A DNA stretch of 64,000 nt from Exiguobacterium profundum. Lineage in GTDB: Bacteria; Bacillota; Bacilli; Exiguobacteriales; Exiguobacteriaceae. The DNA lies in NCBI RefSeq assembly GCF_001909285.1, contig NZ_MRSV01000001.1, forward strand, positions 825,331 to 889,330. Direction: 5' to 3'. This document shows positions 9,040 to 18,512 of the stretch, in pieces (the stretch's first letter is position 1; every line of letters begins with the position of its first letter). Made by a program: the position numbers and the translations under genes. The notes beneath the pieces were generated by a model. It did no database searches. It saw nothing but the letters and a program-made list of their open reading frames with translations, and was not told where the DNA came from.

Positions 9040-9822
9040 ATGCAGTCCATTTATAACTCGGTCAACTCTCTGTCTCAACTTCAGCGTCAATTAGATGTGA
9101 CAGGTCACAATATCGCAAACGTCGATACGGTCGGCTTTAAGCGTCAACAGGGGCATTTTGCTTCGCTATTGTCGCAGGCGTATAACAACCAACCGCGTCC
9201 CGAATTCGAAGTCGGTCGAGACACACCGAACGGGATTCGGATTGGAGTCGGGGGACATGTCGCCGATATTACACAGCAGTTCAATATCGGACAAGTACGT
9301 ACGACAGATCGTGGATTGGACGTCTTTTTAAAGGCGAGCCGTCAATTTTTTGTCTTGGTTACGCCGAACGGTGTCGGGGTGACTCGAAGTGGAAACATGC
9401 AATTGTCAGTCGGTGACGAGACGACGCTCGTTGATGTGAACGGGAATCCGCTTCTTGGAGATGACGGTAATCCAATCACGATGCCGAACGATGCGACGAA
9501 TCAGCGCATTCGTCAAGACGGTGTGGTCGTTGCGAGTGTGAATGGCGTTGAACAAGAATTCGGACGTCTCGACATCGTAGAAGTCCGCAATACGTCGGAA
9601 TTACGTCCGCTCGGAGATAACGTGTTCGCAGCGGATTTGGAGACCGAAGTCGATCGTCCACTCGGAAATCTATTGATTGAAGGGACACTCGAGTCATCGA
9701 ACGTTGATTTGACGAAAGAGATGACTGATATGACAATCACACAACGAGCATATCAAATGAACTCACGGGCGATGTCAATGAGCGATCAGATGATGGGGCT
9801 TGTCACGGCGTTACGTCCATAA
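9040..9822 (+). CDS. flhP: Flagellar hook-basal body rod protein FlhP
   Basis: The 260-residue product is the paralogue of FlhO, with the FlgF/FlgG signature TGHNIANVDTVGFKR at the N-terminus and the SSNVDLTKEMTDMTITQRAYQMNSR segment at the C-terminus. With FlhO it would build part of the rod of the flagellar basal body. AGGAGG lies 6 bases before the ATG. A strong terminator ends the two-gene operon. Confidence 0.9.
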   Translation: MQSIYNSVNSLSQLQRQLDVTGHNIANVDTVGFKRQQGHFASLLSQAYNNQPRPEFEVGRDTPNGIRIGVGGHVADITQQFNIGQVRTTDRGLDVFLKASRQFFVLVTPNGVGVTRSGNMQLSVGDETTLVDVNGNPLLGDDGNPITMPNDATNQRIRQDGVVVASVNGVEQEFGRLDIVEVRNTSELRPLGDNVFAADLETEVDRPLGNLLIEGTLESSNVDLTKEMTDMTITQRAYQMNSRAMSMSDQMMGLVTALRP

Positions 9823-9827
9823 CGCAT

Positions 9828-9858
9828 ACCGCTTCTCGAGCCGAGAAGCGGTTTTTTT
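9828..9858 (+). terminator. Terminator after flhP
   Basis: An 11-pair perfect hairpin (9828-9838 with 9842-9852) is followed by a T7 run. Confidence 0.9.
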
Positions 9859-9882
9859 ATAGACAAAGGGGGAGAAGCATCA

Positions 9883-10986
9883 ATGCGGATTGTAGTCGCG
9901 ATGGATTCATTCAAAGGCTCACTTTCGAGTATGGAAGCAAATCAAGCGGTCCTTCGTGCGCTTGAAGGGCATGAGGTCACCATCATACCGATCTCTGACG
10001 GAGGAGAAGGTTTTTTGGATGCTTGGATTGCGACACATGCAGAAGGAACCATTATAGAAGAAAATGTCGTGTGCTTGGATGGAATACAGCGCGTTGCACG
10101 TTTTGGTTTCGAGCCGTCAACGAGGCACGCGGTAATCGAAGTGGCGGAAACAGCAGGATTGACACTCCTCGCTCATGTCGATCCGTGGCGCTACAGTTCA
10201 GTCGGAGTCGGTCAACAGATCGTTCAAGCGCTAGAGCGTGGGGCGAAGATCATCACCATCGGGCTCGGAGGGAGCGGAACTATGGATGGTGGGAAAGGAT
10301 TGCTTGAGGCGTTGGGTGTTCGTTTTCTTGATGCGAACGGTGCTGTGTTATCGACCATTCCCCATCGACTAGAAGAAGTGGCATCAATTGATTGGTCCGG
10401 TCTTCATCCGCGTGCGCGCGAGGTCGTATGGAGAATGTCTTCCGATGTACAGAACCCATTGATTGGTGGAAGCGGAGCAGCCTATGTGTTCGGACCCCAG
10501 AAAGGATTGGCGGCAGATGTAGTGAAGCGATATGACCGGATCCTCGATCACTACGCGAACTGTTTTGAAGTGGATAGAAGAGCACTTCCTGGAGCAGGGG
10601 CGGCTGGCGGCATCGGCTTTGCACTATTGCAGCTTGGTGCAACCTACGTGAGTGGCATCGAAGAAGTGGTCAGTTGGTCTAAGCTCGAAGAACAGTTAGA
10701 AAAAGCAGATTGGCTGATTACAGGAGAGGGTAAATTTGACGCGCAAAGCTTTGAGGGAAAGGCACCGTATGGGTTGGCGCGCCTTGCACATACGCGCGGG
10801 GTCCCGACCCTCGTCTTCACCGGACAGTCCGATTACACATCGCATATGGAGTCCGGCATCGTCGCCATTTTTCCGATCGTGTCTCGGATCATGACGTTAG
10901 AAGAAGCGATTTGGGAAGCAGCTCCACTATTGAGGAATGCGGTCCAACGCGTGCGTCATGTCATTGAAAAGGCGCCACGACAGTAG
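9883..10986 (+). CDS. glxK: Glycerate kinase, type II (GK1 family)
   Basis: The 367-residue product is full length for the GarK/GlxK family, which phosphorylates D-glycerate with ATP. Recognisable segments are the start RIVVAMDSFKGSLSS, SDGGEGFLDA, the Gly-rich GLGGSGTMDGGKG and the late TGEGKFDAQSFEGKAP. AGGGGGAG lies before the ATG. It appears to be a single gene; the hairpin at its 3' end points to the opposite-strand mscL. Whether the product is 2- or 3-phosphoglycerate cannot be told from sequence. Confidence 0.9.
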   Translation: MRIVVAMDSFKGSLSSMEANQAVLRALEGHEVTIIPISDGGEGFLDAWIATHAEGTIIEENVVCLDGIQRVARFGFEPSTRHAVIEVAETAGLTLLAHVDPWRYSSVGVGQQIVQALERGAKIITIGLGGSGTMDGGKGLLEALGVRFLDANGAVLSTIPHRLEEVASIDWSGLHPRAREVVWRMSSDVQNPLIGGSGAAYVFGPQKGLAADVVKRYDRILDHYANCFEVDRRALPGAGAAGGIGFALLQLGATYVSGIEEVVSWSKLEEQLEKADWLITGEGKFDAQSFEGKAPYGLARLAHTRGVPTLVFTGQSDYTSHMESGIVAIFPIVSRIMTLEEAIWEAAPLLRNAVQRVRHVIEKAPRQ

Positions 10987-10997
10987 TCGGGCGCCTT
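10966..10997 (-). terminator. Terminator of mscL inside the end of the glycerate kinase gene
   Basis: An 8-pair GC-rich hairpin, 10969-10976 with 10990-10997, is followed by TTTT only when read on the minus strand, so it serves mscL although it overlaps the glycerate kinase stop codon. Confidence 0.65.
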
Positions 10998-11002
10998 CGC
11001 AT

Positions 11003-11383
11003 TCATAAAGAACGATCTTTTAGCAGATCACGAATCTCTGTCAACAGTTGCTCTTCTTTCGTTGGGGTCGGAATAGCAGCTTCCTCCACTTCTTTTTCAC
11101 GCTGTAAACGATTGATGACTTTGACAATCAAGAAGAGGGCGATGGCGATCAAGAAGAAGGACACAATCTGTTGAATAAAATTGCCATATAACACGTCCAC
11201 TCCGAGTACACTTGCTTTTAAGCTAAAAAAATCGATTCCTCCAATAATGATTCCGAGAAGCGGCATAAAGATATCATTGACGAGTGAGTTCACGATTGCA
11301 GTGAACGCTGCACCAAGTACGACAGCAATCGCCAAGTCGATGACGTTCCCCCGCATTGCGAATTTTTTAAATTCATTCCACAT
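11003..11383 (-). CDS. mscL: Large-conductance mechanosensitive channel MscL
   Basis: The 126-residue product matches MscL in length and layout: N-terminal amphipathic helix MWNEFKKFAMRGNVIDLA, first membrane helix with the gate-lining AVVLGAAFTAIVNSLV, a periplasmic loop, a second helix, and a charged C-terminal bundle helix. It is a homopentameric pore that opens on membrane tension and releases solutes on osmotic downshock. The start at 11383 has AGGAGG 7 bases upstream. mscL is near flhP and fabZ in Bacillus too. Confidence 0.95.
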   Translation of the reverse strand: MWNEFKKFAMRGNVIDLAIAVVLGAAFTAIVNSLVNDIFMPLLGIIIGGIDFFSLKASVLGVDVLYGNFIQQIVSFFLIAIALFLIVKVINRLQREKEVEEAAIPTPTKEEQLLTEIRDLLKDRSL

Positions 11384-11542
11384 AGACAAACCTCCTGACG
11401 TTGAATAGTCTAAGCGTAGCATATTTGAAAGGGAAGAAATAAATCGTTCGACTTCTATCAGGGAAGGATGCTTGTTCGACTTTTCTGCATAGGGTACACT
11501 AAAAAGGTAGCAATTTACGCATTTTAATACCAGGTACTAATA

Positions 11543-11551
11543 TGATATAAT
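11543..11551 (+). promoter_or_regulatory. Extended -10 promoter for the epuA-like/fabZ operon
   Basis: TGATATAAT gives a TG-extended perfect TATAAT at 11546-11551, 27 bases before the GTG start. The -35 region (TTTAAT at 11523) is weak, as often with extended -10 promoters. Confidence 0.6.
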
Positions 11552-11577
11552 CATTTTAGCTGAAAGGATGGTTGGAC

Positions 11578-11838
11578 GTGGCGAACGATGAACAGACGAG
11601 TTCGGAAGAACAAAAAGGTTCACCAGAACAAGAGACGAAGCAGAAAAAGCAATCGCGATTATCGAATCATCGTCGATTCCCGATTTTACTGCGCGTGCTC
11701 GTTGTTTTAGTGTTGGCAATCGCGATGCTCGCCCTCGGAGCGGTCATCGGATATAGCGTCATTGGCGGAGGCGATTGGAAAGATGTATTTGACATCGAGA
11801 CCTGGCGCCATATCACCGATTTTTGGCTAACCTCTTAA
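11578..11838 (+). CDS. Small EpuA-like membrane protein (often named DNA-directed RNA polymerase subunit beta)
   Basis: The 86-residue product has a charged, Gln/Lys-rich cytoplasmic N-terminus, the motif [20 protein letters not shown] leading into one membrane helix, and a short outside tail [16 protein letters not shown]. This matches the EpuA family, which is widely annotated as RNA polymerase beta subunit because of a small similarity, but which is a short membrane protein of unknown role usually next to fabZ. The GTG at 11578 is preferred because AAAGGA is 9 bases upstream. fabZ starts 13 bases later. Confidence 0.75.
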   Translation: MANDEQTSSEEQKGSPEQETKQKKQSRLSNHRRFPILLRVLVVLVLAIAMLALGAVIGYSVIGGGDWKDVFDIETWRHITDFWLTS

Positions 11839-11851
11839 AGGCGGTGGATGG

Positions 11852-12274
11852 ATGTATACAATTGAGCAAATCAAAGAAGTAATCCCACACAGATACCCGT
11901 TTCTGTTAATTGATCGAATTATCGAAGTCGAGGAAAAGAAGCGTGCTGTTGGATTAAAAAATGTCACGGCGAATGAAGAGTTCTTTAACGGGCATTTCCC
12001 AGACTATAATGTCATGCCAGGTGTCTTGATTGTTGAAGCACTCGCACAAGTCGGTGCTTTTGCAATGTTGAAAGACGAATCGAATCGAGGCAAGCTCGCC
12101 TTTTTTGCAGGGATTGACAACTGCCGTTTCAAACGCCAAGTCGTCCCGGGTGATCAACTTCGCCTCGAGGTAGAAATCATGAAAATTCGTGGACCAATTG
12201 GTAAAGGACGTGCCGTGGCCACGGTCGACGGAGAAGTTGCTTGTGAAGCAGAACTCACTTTCGCCTTGAAGTAA
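11852..12274 (+). CDS. fabZ: 3-hydroxyacyl-[acyl-carrier-protein] dehydratase FabZ
   Basis: The 140-residue hot-dog-fold enzyme removes water from 3-hydroxyacyl-ACP in fatty acid elongation. The catalytic His48 ([13 protein letters not shown]) and Glu62 ([10 protein letters not shown]) are present, as is the N-terminal [10 protein letters not shown]. Length is normal. The ATG has a purine-rich site (GGTGG) upstream. It sits between the EpuA-like gene and a lipoprotein gene, likely in one transcript from the 11543 promoter to the terminator at 12743. Confidence 0.95.
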   Translation: MYTIEQIKEVIPHRYPFLLIDRIIEVEEKKRAVGLKNVTANEEFFNGHFPDYNVMPGVLIVEALAQVGAFAMLKDESNRGKLAFFAGIDNCRFKRQVVPGDQLRLEVEIMKIRGPIGKGRAVATVDGEVACEAELTFALK

Positions 12275-12285
12275 GGAGAAATGGG

Positions 12286-12741
12286 ATGCGTGCTTTAGTC
12301 ATTGTATTATTAGTTGGCTTGATGACGATTGTGGGTTGTCAGCAGCTCCAGACAGAAGAGTCGAGTGAAGAGAACGTCGTTTACGAACAAAATGTGGATG
12401 AAACGATGATTGATAAACGTGCAGGACAGTCCGATGCAATCGCCGTTTCTCTTGAGCGAACGAATAACACGACGATGCTCTTCACGATTCGAATGCTCGA
12501 AAATCGTCGTCTTGATCCGACGACGGTCATGAGTTATGAGGTCGAAGGCGAACGCGTTGCGATTCCGTTTGGTGAACTGATTGCAGAGCGTGAAGAGGAT
12601 ATTCGGACGTATGAGTATCAGACGGACGTAGACCCGGATCTGTTCGTATCAGAGACACTTCCACTCTTCCATCTCGTTGAAGAAGGTGAATCGGAAATCA
12701 CGATACCACTCGAAGTCATTAATTCGACAAATGGTGAATAA
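12286..12741 (+). CDS. Lipoprotein of unknown function
   Basis: The 151-residue product has a lipoprotein signal peptide with lipobox TIVGC (Cys18) and then an acidic, Glu-rich linker and a small beta-rich domain. I recognise no enzyme motif. AAGGAG precedes the ATG. It follows fabZ by 11 bases and ends the operon. Confidence 0.7.
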   Translation: MRALVIVLLVGLMTIVGCQQLQTEESSEENVVYEQNVDETMIDKRAGQSDAIAVSLERTNNTTMLFTIRMLENRRLDPTTVMSYEVEGERVAIPFGELIAEREEDIRTYEYQTDVDPDLFVSETLPLFHLVEEGESEITIPLEVINSTNGE

Positions 12742-12742
12742 G

Positions 12743-12778
12743 AAACAGGCGATGTTGTCGAAAATCGCCTGTTTTTTT
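12743..12778 (+). terminator. Terminator of the fabZ operon
   Basis: An 11-pair perfect hairpin (12743-12753 with 12763-12773) runs into T7. Confidence 0.9.
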
Positions 12779-12838
12779 GTGGAGATAAGTCTATTCTATC
12801 CGATAAAAAGAGTAAGGAGAGAATGGAGGAATTTTGAG

Positions 12839-14575
12839 ATGAAACAGAAATCAGAGTCGTTACAGACGCGCATTCTAGCATCAATGTTGGTCTTCGTCAC
12901 GTTGCTCATCATTTTGTTTGGAGTAGTGCAATACTTCAGTACGAAGCATTCCGTACTCAGTACGTTACATGCGACGTTAATTGAAGATGGTGAACGGATT
13001 AGTGAATCATTGGATGTCGATGCCTATGCATCCTTCGTAGCGAATCCGTCAAAAAATGAGCAGTATGAGCAGTTTCGTGAATATTTAGATGCATATCGTC
13101 AGCAAATTGGAGCGATGTATGTATACACGATCGCCACAGAGGGTGAGGAAGTTCGAATGATCGTGGACGGATTGAGCGAAGCGGATGCCGCAGAAATCGG
13201 GTCTCCGACTACAGCGATGACGTATGAAGGAGCATCGCCCGCATTCCAAGGTGAGACCGTCGCAACCGATGTCATCGATGATCCGGAGTACGGGAAGTAT
13301 GTGACGGTGCTCGTCCCGATTAAACAAGGGAACGAGGTAGTTGGGGTACTCGGAATTGATAAAGCTGCTACTGAGGTCTCCGCGATTACAGGAGATGTCT
13401 TAAAAGAGAGTTTAGTTCCAATCTTAATCGGTTTACTCGTGCTCCTTGTCGTTTCGGGAATCATCATCTGGCGTTATCTTGGCTGGAAATTGCGTCCACT
13501 TCAAGCGCTAGAACGTGTGGCCACATCCATTGCTGAAGGTGATTTGGCGACAGCGACGACTGCGGTTGAAGGTATTAAGTTAAAATCTAATGACGAAATC
13601 AAACGTCTGACGGTATCGATGGATAAGATGACACATATGTTAAAAGATTTGATTTCCGGCATTCAAACGTCAGCACAGACGGTACGGGATGAGAGTGGCA
13701 ACGTTTCAGGTATCTCAGAAGAGGTAAATGATGCCTCTCGCCAAATTGCCTATACGATGGAAGAAATCGCAAGCGGTGTTGAGAATCAAAGTGTCTTGAC
13801 GATGCGTCTTTACGGACATATGAATGAATTTTCGACACTTGTCGAGCAAACGACATCAGACGGAGAACAAGTGAGTGAGCAGGCGGAAGTCGTCAGTCGG
13901 GTGACGATGGATGGTCTACGTTACATGGAGAGTGCCGTCAATCAAATGACTCACATTCATGCGCAAGTGAAAACATCACAAGGACAAGTCCGCGACTTTG
14001 AACAACAAGCGGACGAGGTGACGGAACTGGTCACGATGATTCGTCAAATTTCACAACAGACAAACTTGCTTGCACTCAATGCAGCGATTGAAGCGGCTCG
14101 GGCCGGTGAACACGGAAAAGGGTTTGCCGTCGTCGCCTCGGAGATTCGGAAACTTTCGGATAGTGTCGCTGAGTCTGTCAGTGAAATTTCGGAAATCGTC
14201 GGAAGCGTCAAACAAAACTCGATTGCGCTCGGTCAAACCTTTACAGAGAGCATGACGGCTGCAGAGGAAGGGAAAGCGACACTTGAATCAACGAAGCGTG
14301 CGTTCACTGAAATCGAACAGAGCGTTCGTCACATGCAACAATTGACGAGTTCGATGCGTGGCCAACTCGATCGAGTGAAGACGAACCAGGACCACATTCA
14401 ACATGGACTGTCTGAAATTGCTTCGATTTCAGAAGAAAGTACGGCCGGAAATGAGGAAGTGGCTGCTTCGACGGAACAGATGTCGGCGACGAGTGAGACG
14501 ATGAATCGTCTCGTAAAAGATTTGTCGAGCACGGCAGAGGACATGCAACGAATGAGTCAACAGTTCAAGTTATAA
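12839..14575 (+). CDS. Methyl-accepting chemotaxis protein
   Basis: The 578-residue chemoreceptor has a first membrane helix (about residues 15-35), an extracellular sensor of about 160 residues of the Cache-like kind ([18 protein letters not shown]), a second membrane helix near 200-220, a HAMP linker, and a cytoplasmic signalling domain whose hairpin tip is [29 protein letters not shown]. It clusters with CheA/CheW and tunes swimming. GGAGGA lies 8 bases before the ATG at 12839. The ligand cannot be predicted. Confidence 0.9.
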   Translation: MKQKSESLQTRILASMLVFVTLLIILFGVVQYFSTKHSVLSTLHATLIEDGERISESLDVDAYASFVANPSKNEQYEQFREYLDAYRQQIGAMYVYTIATEGEEVRMIVDGLSEADAAEIGSPTTAMTYEGASPAFQGETVATDVIDDPEYGKYVTVLVPIKQGNEVVGVLGIDKAATEVSAITGDVLKESLVPILIGLLVLLVVSGIIIWRYLGWKLRPLQALERVATSIAEGDLATATTAVEGIKLKSNDEIKRLTVSMDKMTHMLKDLISGIQTSAQTVRDESGNVSGISEEVNDASRQIAYTMEEIASGVENQSVLTMRLYGHMNEFSTLVEQTTSDGEQVSEQAEVVSRVTMDGLRYMESAVNQMTHIHAQVKTSQGQVRDFEQQADEVTELVTMIRQISQQTNLLALNAAIEAARAGEHGKGFAVVASEIRKLSDSVAESVSEISEIVGSVKQNSIALGQTFTESMTAAEEGKATLESTKRAFTEIEQSVRHMQQLTSSMRGQLDRVKTNQDHIQHGLSEIASISEESTAGNEEVAASTEQMSATSETMNRLVKDLSSTAEDMQRMSQQFKL

Positions 14576-14587
14576 ACAGTCTCACTT

Positions 14588-14617
14588 CAGACAGACCTCT
14601 CGTGCGTCCGCTATAAT
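14588..14617 (+). promoter_or_regulatory. Promoter inside the terminator loop, for the Ntn hydrolase gene
   Basis: CAGACA (14588-14593) and a perfect TATAAT (14612-14617) are 18 bases apart. The -10 box lies in the loop of the chemoreceptor terminator and transcription would begin near 14624, inside the 3' arm. Confidence 0.5.
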
Positions 14618-14637
14618 GGGCGCAAGGGAGGTTTTTT
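14595..14637 (+). terminator. Terminator after the chemoreceptor, containing the next gene's ribosome binding site
   Basis: A 12-position stem with one mismatch (14595-14606 with 14621-14632) is followed by T6. The 3' arm contains GGGAGG, which is the ribosome binding site of the gene starting at 14639, only a few bases further. Confidence 0.7.
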
Positions 14638-14638
14638 C

Positions 14639-15688
14639 ATGCAACATTTCTCTAGTGAACTGACACAGTTTCGGGGAAGTCATTATGACTTCGGACGATT
14701 TCAAGGAAAATATATTAAGCGCAGTCAATTGCTCGAAAATCGGACGGATCAGTGGAAACTACGCGTTCCGCGATTTGAGATTGATGCCACTGAGGCAAAG
14801 GCTGCCTTCGATGAATTTGCTCCAAAGATTTGGGAAGAGTTGATTGGGTTACAAGATGAGCTGAAGCTGTCGCTCAATGACACGTTACTTCATTTCGGAC
14901 ATTTTCGAGTCAACAATCCAATCAGCGGCTGTTCGATTTTGACGGGGGATAACTTTCTCGTTCGGAATTACGATTATCACCCGATGACGTATGACGGTCG
15001 ATACAACGTCTTTCAACCGGATGACGGGTATGCGGTCATCGGACCGGTCTCTCGTGTCACCGGACGTATGGACGGAATGAATGAAAAAGGACTTGCCATG
15101 GGCTACAATTTCATCAATCGTCGTCGACCCGGGGACGGGTTTGTCTGTCAAATGATTGGACGAATCATTCTAGAAACATGTGCGACGGTGGAAGAAGCAG
15201 TCGATTTATTAAAAGAGATTCCGCATCGTGGGTCATTCACATACGTCGTCCATGACAAATCATCGAAAACACGTGTAATCGAGGCGACGCCTCGAGACAT
15301 CAAAGTACGGGAATCGAATATCTGTACAAACCATTTTGAACTACTGCAACACGAGAATCGCTATCATCTTGATGATTCGACTCGTCGCATGATGGAAATC
15401 AAAGTCGTGCAACACTTGATTCAAGATGCGGAGAGCGCATTCCGTCTCATGAACGACACCGACAAGGGCGTCTTTTCAGAATTGTACAAGAGTTGGGCGG
15501 GAACGATTCATACGGCTGCTTATTTCCCTGAAACGCTCGAGACCTGGTTTGCGCTCGGTGGAGACCGTGACCCGGTCATCTTCGACTTCCAAAAATGGCT
15601 CGATGGGGAAGATTTCGATCTTCATGCACTTGACGGTGAATTGGCGACAGATATCGAGTTTGCGAATACGGTTCAACTTTGGCGCTGA
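14639..15688 (+). CDS. Ntn hydrolase of the C45 / acyl-CoA:6-APA acyltransferase-like family
   Basis: The 349-residue product resembles the peptidase C45/choloylglycine-hydrolase group: the segment NNPISGCSILTG places Cys98 after Gly, as the N-terminal nucleophile made by self-cleavage in this family, followed by LVRNYDYHP and GRMDGMNEKGLAMGYNF, which are typical. Members hydrolyse amide bonds of acyl amino acids, penicillins or bile salts; the actual substrate is unknown. GGGAGG is 8 bases before the ATG and lies in a hairpin. A terminator overlaps the stop codon. Confidence 0.75.
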   Translation: MQHFSSELTQFRGSHYDFGRFQGKYIKRSQLLENRTDQWKLRVPRFEIDATEAKAAFDEFAPKIWEELIGLQDELKLSLNDTLLHFGHFRVNNPISGCSILTGDNFLVRNYDYHPMTYDGRYNVFQPDDGYAVIGPVSRVTGRMDGMNEKGLAMGYNFINRRRPGDGFVCQMIGRIILETCATVEEAVDLLKEIPHRGSFTYVVHDKSSKTRVIEATPRDIKVRESNICTNHFELLQHENRYHLDDSTRRMMEIKVVQHLIQDAESAFRLMNDTDKGVFSELYKSWAGTIHTAAYFPETLETWFALGGDRDPVIFDFQKWLDGEDFDLHALDGELATDIEFANTVQLWR

Positions 15689-15708
15689 CGTTTGTCAGTG
15701 CTTTTTTT
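15682..15708 (+). terminator. Terminator overlapping the Ntn hydrolase stop codon
   Basis: An 8-pair hairpin with a 4-base loop around the TGA at 15686 is followed by T7. Confidence 0.75.
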
Positions 15709-15746
15709 AGGAGAAACGGGAATACCCATTATAGGAGGGATGAAAG

Positions 15747-16025
15747 ATGAAACGATTTGGAATCATACTCATCATGCTGACACTTGTTACACTACTCGGA
15801 GGTTGTGTTCCGGGTGACGGGACGTACACGACGGATCCGGCAGGTTTTTTCTGGGGTATTTGGCACGGATGGATTGCACCGATCTCACTCATTTTAGGAT
15901 TATTCAATGATACGTATCGTGTGTATGAAGTGAACAATACCGGCTGGTTCTATGATTTAGGATTTTACATCGCTGTCATCAGTGGATTTGGTGGATTGAC
16001 GTTGACGCGGAAAAGTCGAGGGTAA
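15747..16025 (+). CDS. Small membrane lipoprotein of unknown function
   Basis: The 92-residue product has a signal peptide with lipobox LLGGC (Cys20) and then two further hydrophobic segments (about 34-54 and 68-86) ending in a positively charged RKSRG tail. It resembles small Firmicute membrane lipoproteins with no assigned role. GGAGGG precedes the ATG, and its own terminator follows. Confidence 0.65.
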   Translation: MKRFGIILIMLTLVTLLGGCVPGDGTYTTDPAGFFWGIWHGWIAPISLILGLFNDTYRVYEVNNTGWFYDLGFYIAVISGFGGLTLTRKSRG

Positions 16026-16029
16026 TCTG

Positions 16030-16056
16030 GAGTGACCAAACGAGGTCACTCTTTTT
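16030..16056 (+). terminator. Terminator after the small lipoprotein
   Basis: An 8-pair perfect hairpin (16030-16037 with 16044-16051) is followed by T5. Confidence 0.8.
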
Positions 16057-16070
16057 AAAATCTTTTTTAC

Positions 16071-16108
16071 CGTAAACGCTTGCATAAAAATATTTTTCAT
16101 ATTATGAT
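16071..16108 (+). promoter_or_regulatory. Promoter with overlapping cre site for the PTS operon
   Basis: TTGCAT (16080-16085) and TATGAT (16103-16108) are 17 bases apart. The sequence CGTAAACGCTTGCA at 16071-16084 matches the catabolite-responsive element of CcpA in all but about two positions and covers the start of the -35 box, which predicts repression on rich sugars. A short inverted repeat (AAAAT G ATTTT, about 16117-16127) just downstream could be a binding site for the MurR-type regulator. Confidence 0.65.
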
Positions 16109-16141
16109 TCAGGTGAAAATGATTTTAAGGAGGATTTATTC

Positions 16142-17680
16142 ATGTCACGTCTCTTTGAACGAGCGCAACAATTCGGGAAATCGTTCATGTTGCCGATTGC
16201 TGTCTTACCGGCCGCTGGACTACTGTTAGGAATTGGGGGCGCCTTGTCTAACCCGAATACGGTGCAAGCGTACCCGTTCCTCGACATCGACTGGTTGCAA
16301 CATCTATTCACTATTATGGCGGCTGCCGGTTCGATCGTATTCGCGAACTTGGCTGTGTTGTTTGCCATCGGTGTCGCTGTCGGACTCGCGAAGTCTGATA
16401 AAGGAACGGCCGGATTGGCGGCGATGCTTGGGTATTTGATTATGAATGCGACCATCAACGCAATGCTTCAGATTACTGGAGAGTTGATGGAAACGAACTT
16501 AGCGAGTGTCGGTCAAGGAATGGCGCTCGGAATTCAAACGCTTGAAACTGGTGTGTTCGGTGGGATCTTGATTGGGATTGTCACGGCGCTCTTGCATAAC
16601 CGCTACAACAAGCAAGTGCTTCCACAGTTCCTCGGGTTCTTCAGCGGATCACGTTTTGTCCCAATCATCACGTCATTCGTTGCGATTGGTGTAGGGATTG
16701 GGCTCTACTTCATCTGGCCGACGGTGCAGAACGGGATTTTCTCGTTAGGTGGTCTCGTTGAAAAAACAGGATATATCGGAACATTCATTTATGGGTTCGT
16801 CCTTCGGATGCTTGGACCATTTGGATTGCACCATATCTTCTATATTCCGTTTTGGACCACTGGGCTCGGGGGCTCGATGGTCATTGACGGAACATTGATC
16901 GAAGGAACACAAAAGATTTTCTTCGCGCAGTTGGCTGACCCGAACACGACACAATTCTATGAAGGAACAGCACGATTTATGTCGGGTCGATTCATTACGA
17001 TGATGTTTGGTCTTCTCGGTGCGGCGCTTGCCATGTATCACTGTGCAAAGCCGGAGCAAAAGAAAGTCGTGTTCGGGCTCTTGTTCTCGGCAGCACTCAC
17101 CTCATTCTTGACGGGAATCACAGAGCCACTCGAATTCGCATTTTTGTTTGTCGCTCCGGTCCTCTATCTAGTACATGCTATCTTTGATGGACTTGCTTTT
17201 ATGATGGCTCACATCTTTGAGATTACGATTGGTCAAACATTCTCTGGTGGGTTCATTGATTTTATCTTATTCGGGGTCTTACAAGGGAATGACAAGACGA
17301 ACTGGATGCTCGTACCGGTCATCGGTGCCTTCTGGTTCTTGCTCTACTATGTAACGTTCCGTTTCCTCATCACAAAGTTCAATTTCATGACACCTGGACG
17401 ATCGGATGAGACAGTGAAAACAGCAGACGTTGCGGCGTCGGATCGTACGTCAGCCATCATTGCGGCACTAGGTGGCGACGACAATATTGAGACGGTCGAC
17501 TGCTGCGCGACACGCCTCCGCGTCACCGTCAACGACAATCAACATGTCCGCGAAGACTTGTTGAAAGAGACGGGCGCTCACGGGGTGGTTCAAAAAGGGA
17601 ATGGAATTCAAGTAATCTACGGTCCTTCTGTTACAATTATTAAGAATGAAGTCCAAGAGGCGTTAGGCCGGGGCGAATAA
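16142..17680 (+). CDS. PTS EIICB transporter, glucose/N-acetylglucosamine family, likely amino-sugar specific
   Basis: The 512-residue product has an EIIC membrane domain (about residues 1-400) starting FGKSFMLPIAVLPAAGLLLGIGG and containing the ITEPLEFAF motif, joined to an EIIB domain whose phospho-Cys is in VDCCATRLRVTV near residue 455. It imports and phosphorylates a sugar; EIIA must come from elsewhere. The next genes, a MurR/RpiR regulator and nanE, make an amino sugar that yields ManNAc-6-phosphate the likely substrate, which is an inference. AAGGAGG lies before the ATG. Confidence 0.85.
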   Translation: MSRLFERAQQFGKSFMLPIAVLPAAGLLLGIGGALSNPNTVQAYPFLDIDWLQHLFTIMAAAGSIVFANLAVLFAIGVAVGLAKSDKGTAGLAAMLGYLIMNATINAMLQITGELMETNLASVGQGMALGIQTLETGVFGGILIGIVTALLHNRYNKQVLPQFLGFFSGSRFVPIITSFVAIGVGIGLYFIWPTVQNGIFSLGGLVEKTGYIGTFIYGFVLRMLGPFGLHHIFYIPFWTTGLGGSMVIDGTLIEGTQKIFFAQLADPNTTQFYEGTARFMSGRFITMMFGLLGAALAMYHCAKPEQKKVVFGLLFSAALTSFLTGITEPLEFAFLFVAPVLYLVHAIFDGLAFMMAHIFEITIGQTFSGGFIDFILFGVLQGNDKTNWMLVPVIGAFWFLLYYVTFRFLITKFNFMTPGRSDETVKTADVAASDRTSAIIAALGGDDNIETVDCCATRLRVTVNDNQHVREDLLKETGAHGVVQKGNGIQVIYGPSVTIIKNEVQEALGRGE

Positions 17681-17703
17681 CGAATGTGTTGGAGGGAAGA
17701 ACC

Positions 17704-18507
17704 GTGTGGGAGCAAATAAAACACGTGTATTCAGAAATGACGGGCAGTGAAAAAAAGATTGCGGATTATCTGATGGCAAACATGAATGAGGCAATCGAAA
17801 TGAACATTACCGATTTAGCAAATGCGATTGCGACTTCACCAGGGACAATCACGCGGTTTTGCAAAAAAATCGGAGTGGGAAGTTATAGTTCACTGAAGCT
17901 CATGATGCAAAAGACGTTGACGGAAACGAATTTGCCCCAAACGACTTCGCTCGAACCGATGCAGCGGTCATACATTGAATTGATTCAGACGACCGCTCAT
18001 TTAATTGATCAGGATGAACTACTTGCGATTTGTAAAGAGATTACATCGAGCCGATCCGTTCACTTATACGGATTAGGCAACGCCGGACTAGTGGCACAGG
18101 AAATGGAATACAGATTGAGACGGATGGGATTGTTGGCGACTACCGCTTTCGACAGTCACAGCATGGTCATGGACGCATCGATTGTCACGTCAGAAGACGT
18201 AGTCATTGCCTTTTCGAATAGTGGAGAAAGTCGAGAAGTCGTCCAGGCGATGCAACTCGCGAAAGAGTCGGGGTGTACGACAGTTGCATTCGTCGGTTAT
18301 CAACATTCACCACTTGCTGAACTTGTCGACTATCGGTTGTTGACTGCCGGTGCCTCCGGTGAGGCATTCTTGATTAATACACAACTCCCACTTCTCTTCA
18401 CAGCCGACGCGGTGACGAAGACATTGATGGAGACGAATGAAGCATTAAAAGCGCATTATCTACAAACACTTAAAGCGCTTGATCGTTTAAAAGAAAGAAG
18501 TGAATAA
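17704..18507 (+). CDS. MurR/RpiR family transcriptional regulator
   Basis: The 267-residue product has an N-terminal HTH_6 domain ([23 protein letters not shown]) and a SIS sugar-phosphate binding domain ([32 protein letters not shown]). Such regulators sense sugar phosphates and usually control the operon they belong to, here PTS transporter and nanE. The GTG at 17704 is preferred because GGAGGG is 10 bases upstream. Confidence 0.85.
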   Translation: MWEQIKHVYSEMTGSEKKIADYLMANMNEAIEMNITDLANAIATSPGTITRFCKKIGVGSYSSLKLMMQKTLTETNLPQTTSLEPMQRSYIELIQTTAHLIDQDELLAICKEITSSRSVHLYGLGNAGLVAQEMEYRLRRMGLLATTAFDSHSMVMDASIVTSEDVVIAFSNSGESREVVQAMQLAKESGCTTVAFVGYQHSPLAELVDYRLLTAGASGEAFLINTQLPLLFTADAVTKTLMETNEALKAHYLQTLKALDRLKERSE

Positions 18508-18512
18508 CTATT

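Noticed and set aside
12800-12806. CCGATAA as a SigD -10 box before the chemoreceptor at 12839
   Set aside because: The TAAA -35 box is missing at the required distance, unlike the full match at 50147-50173.
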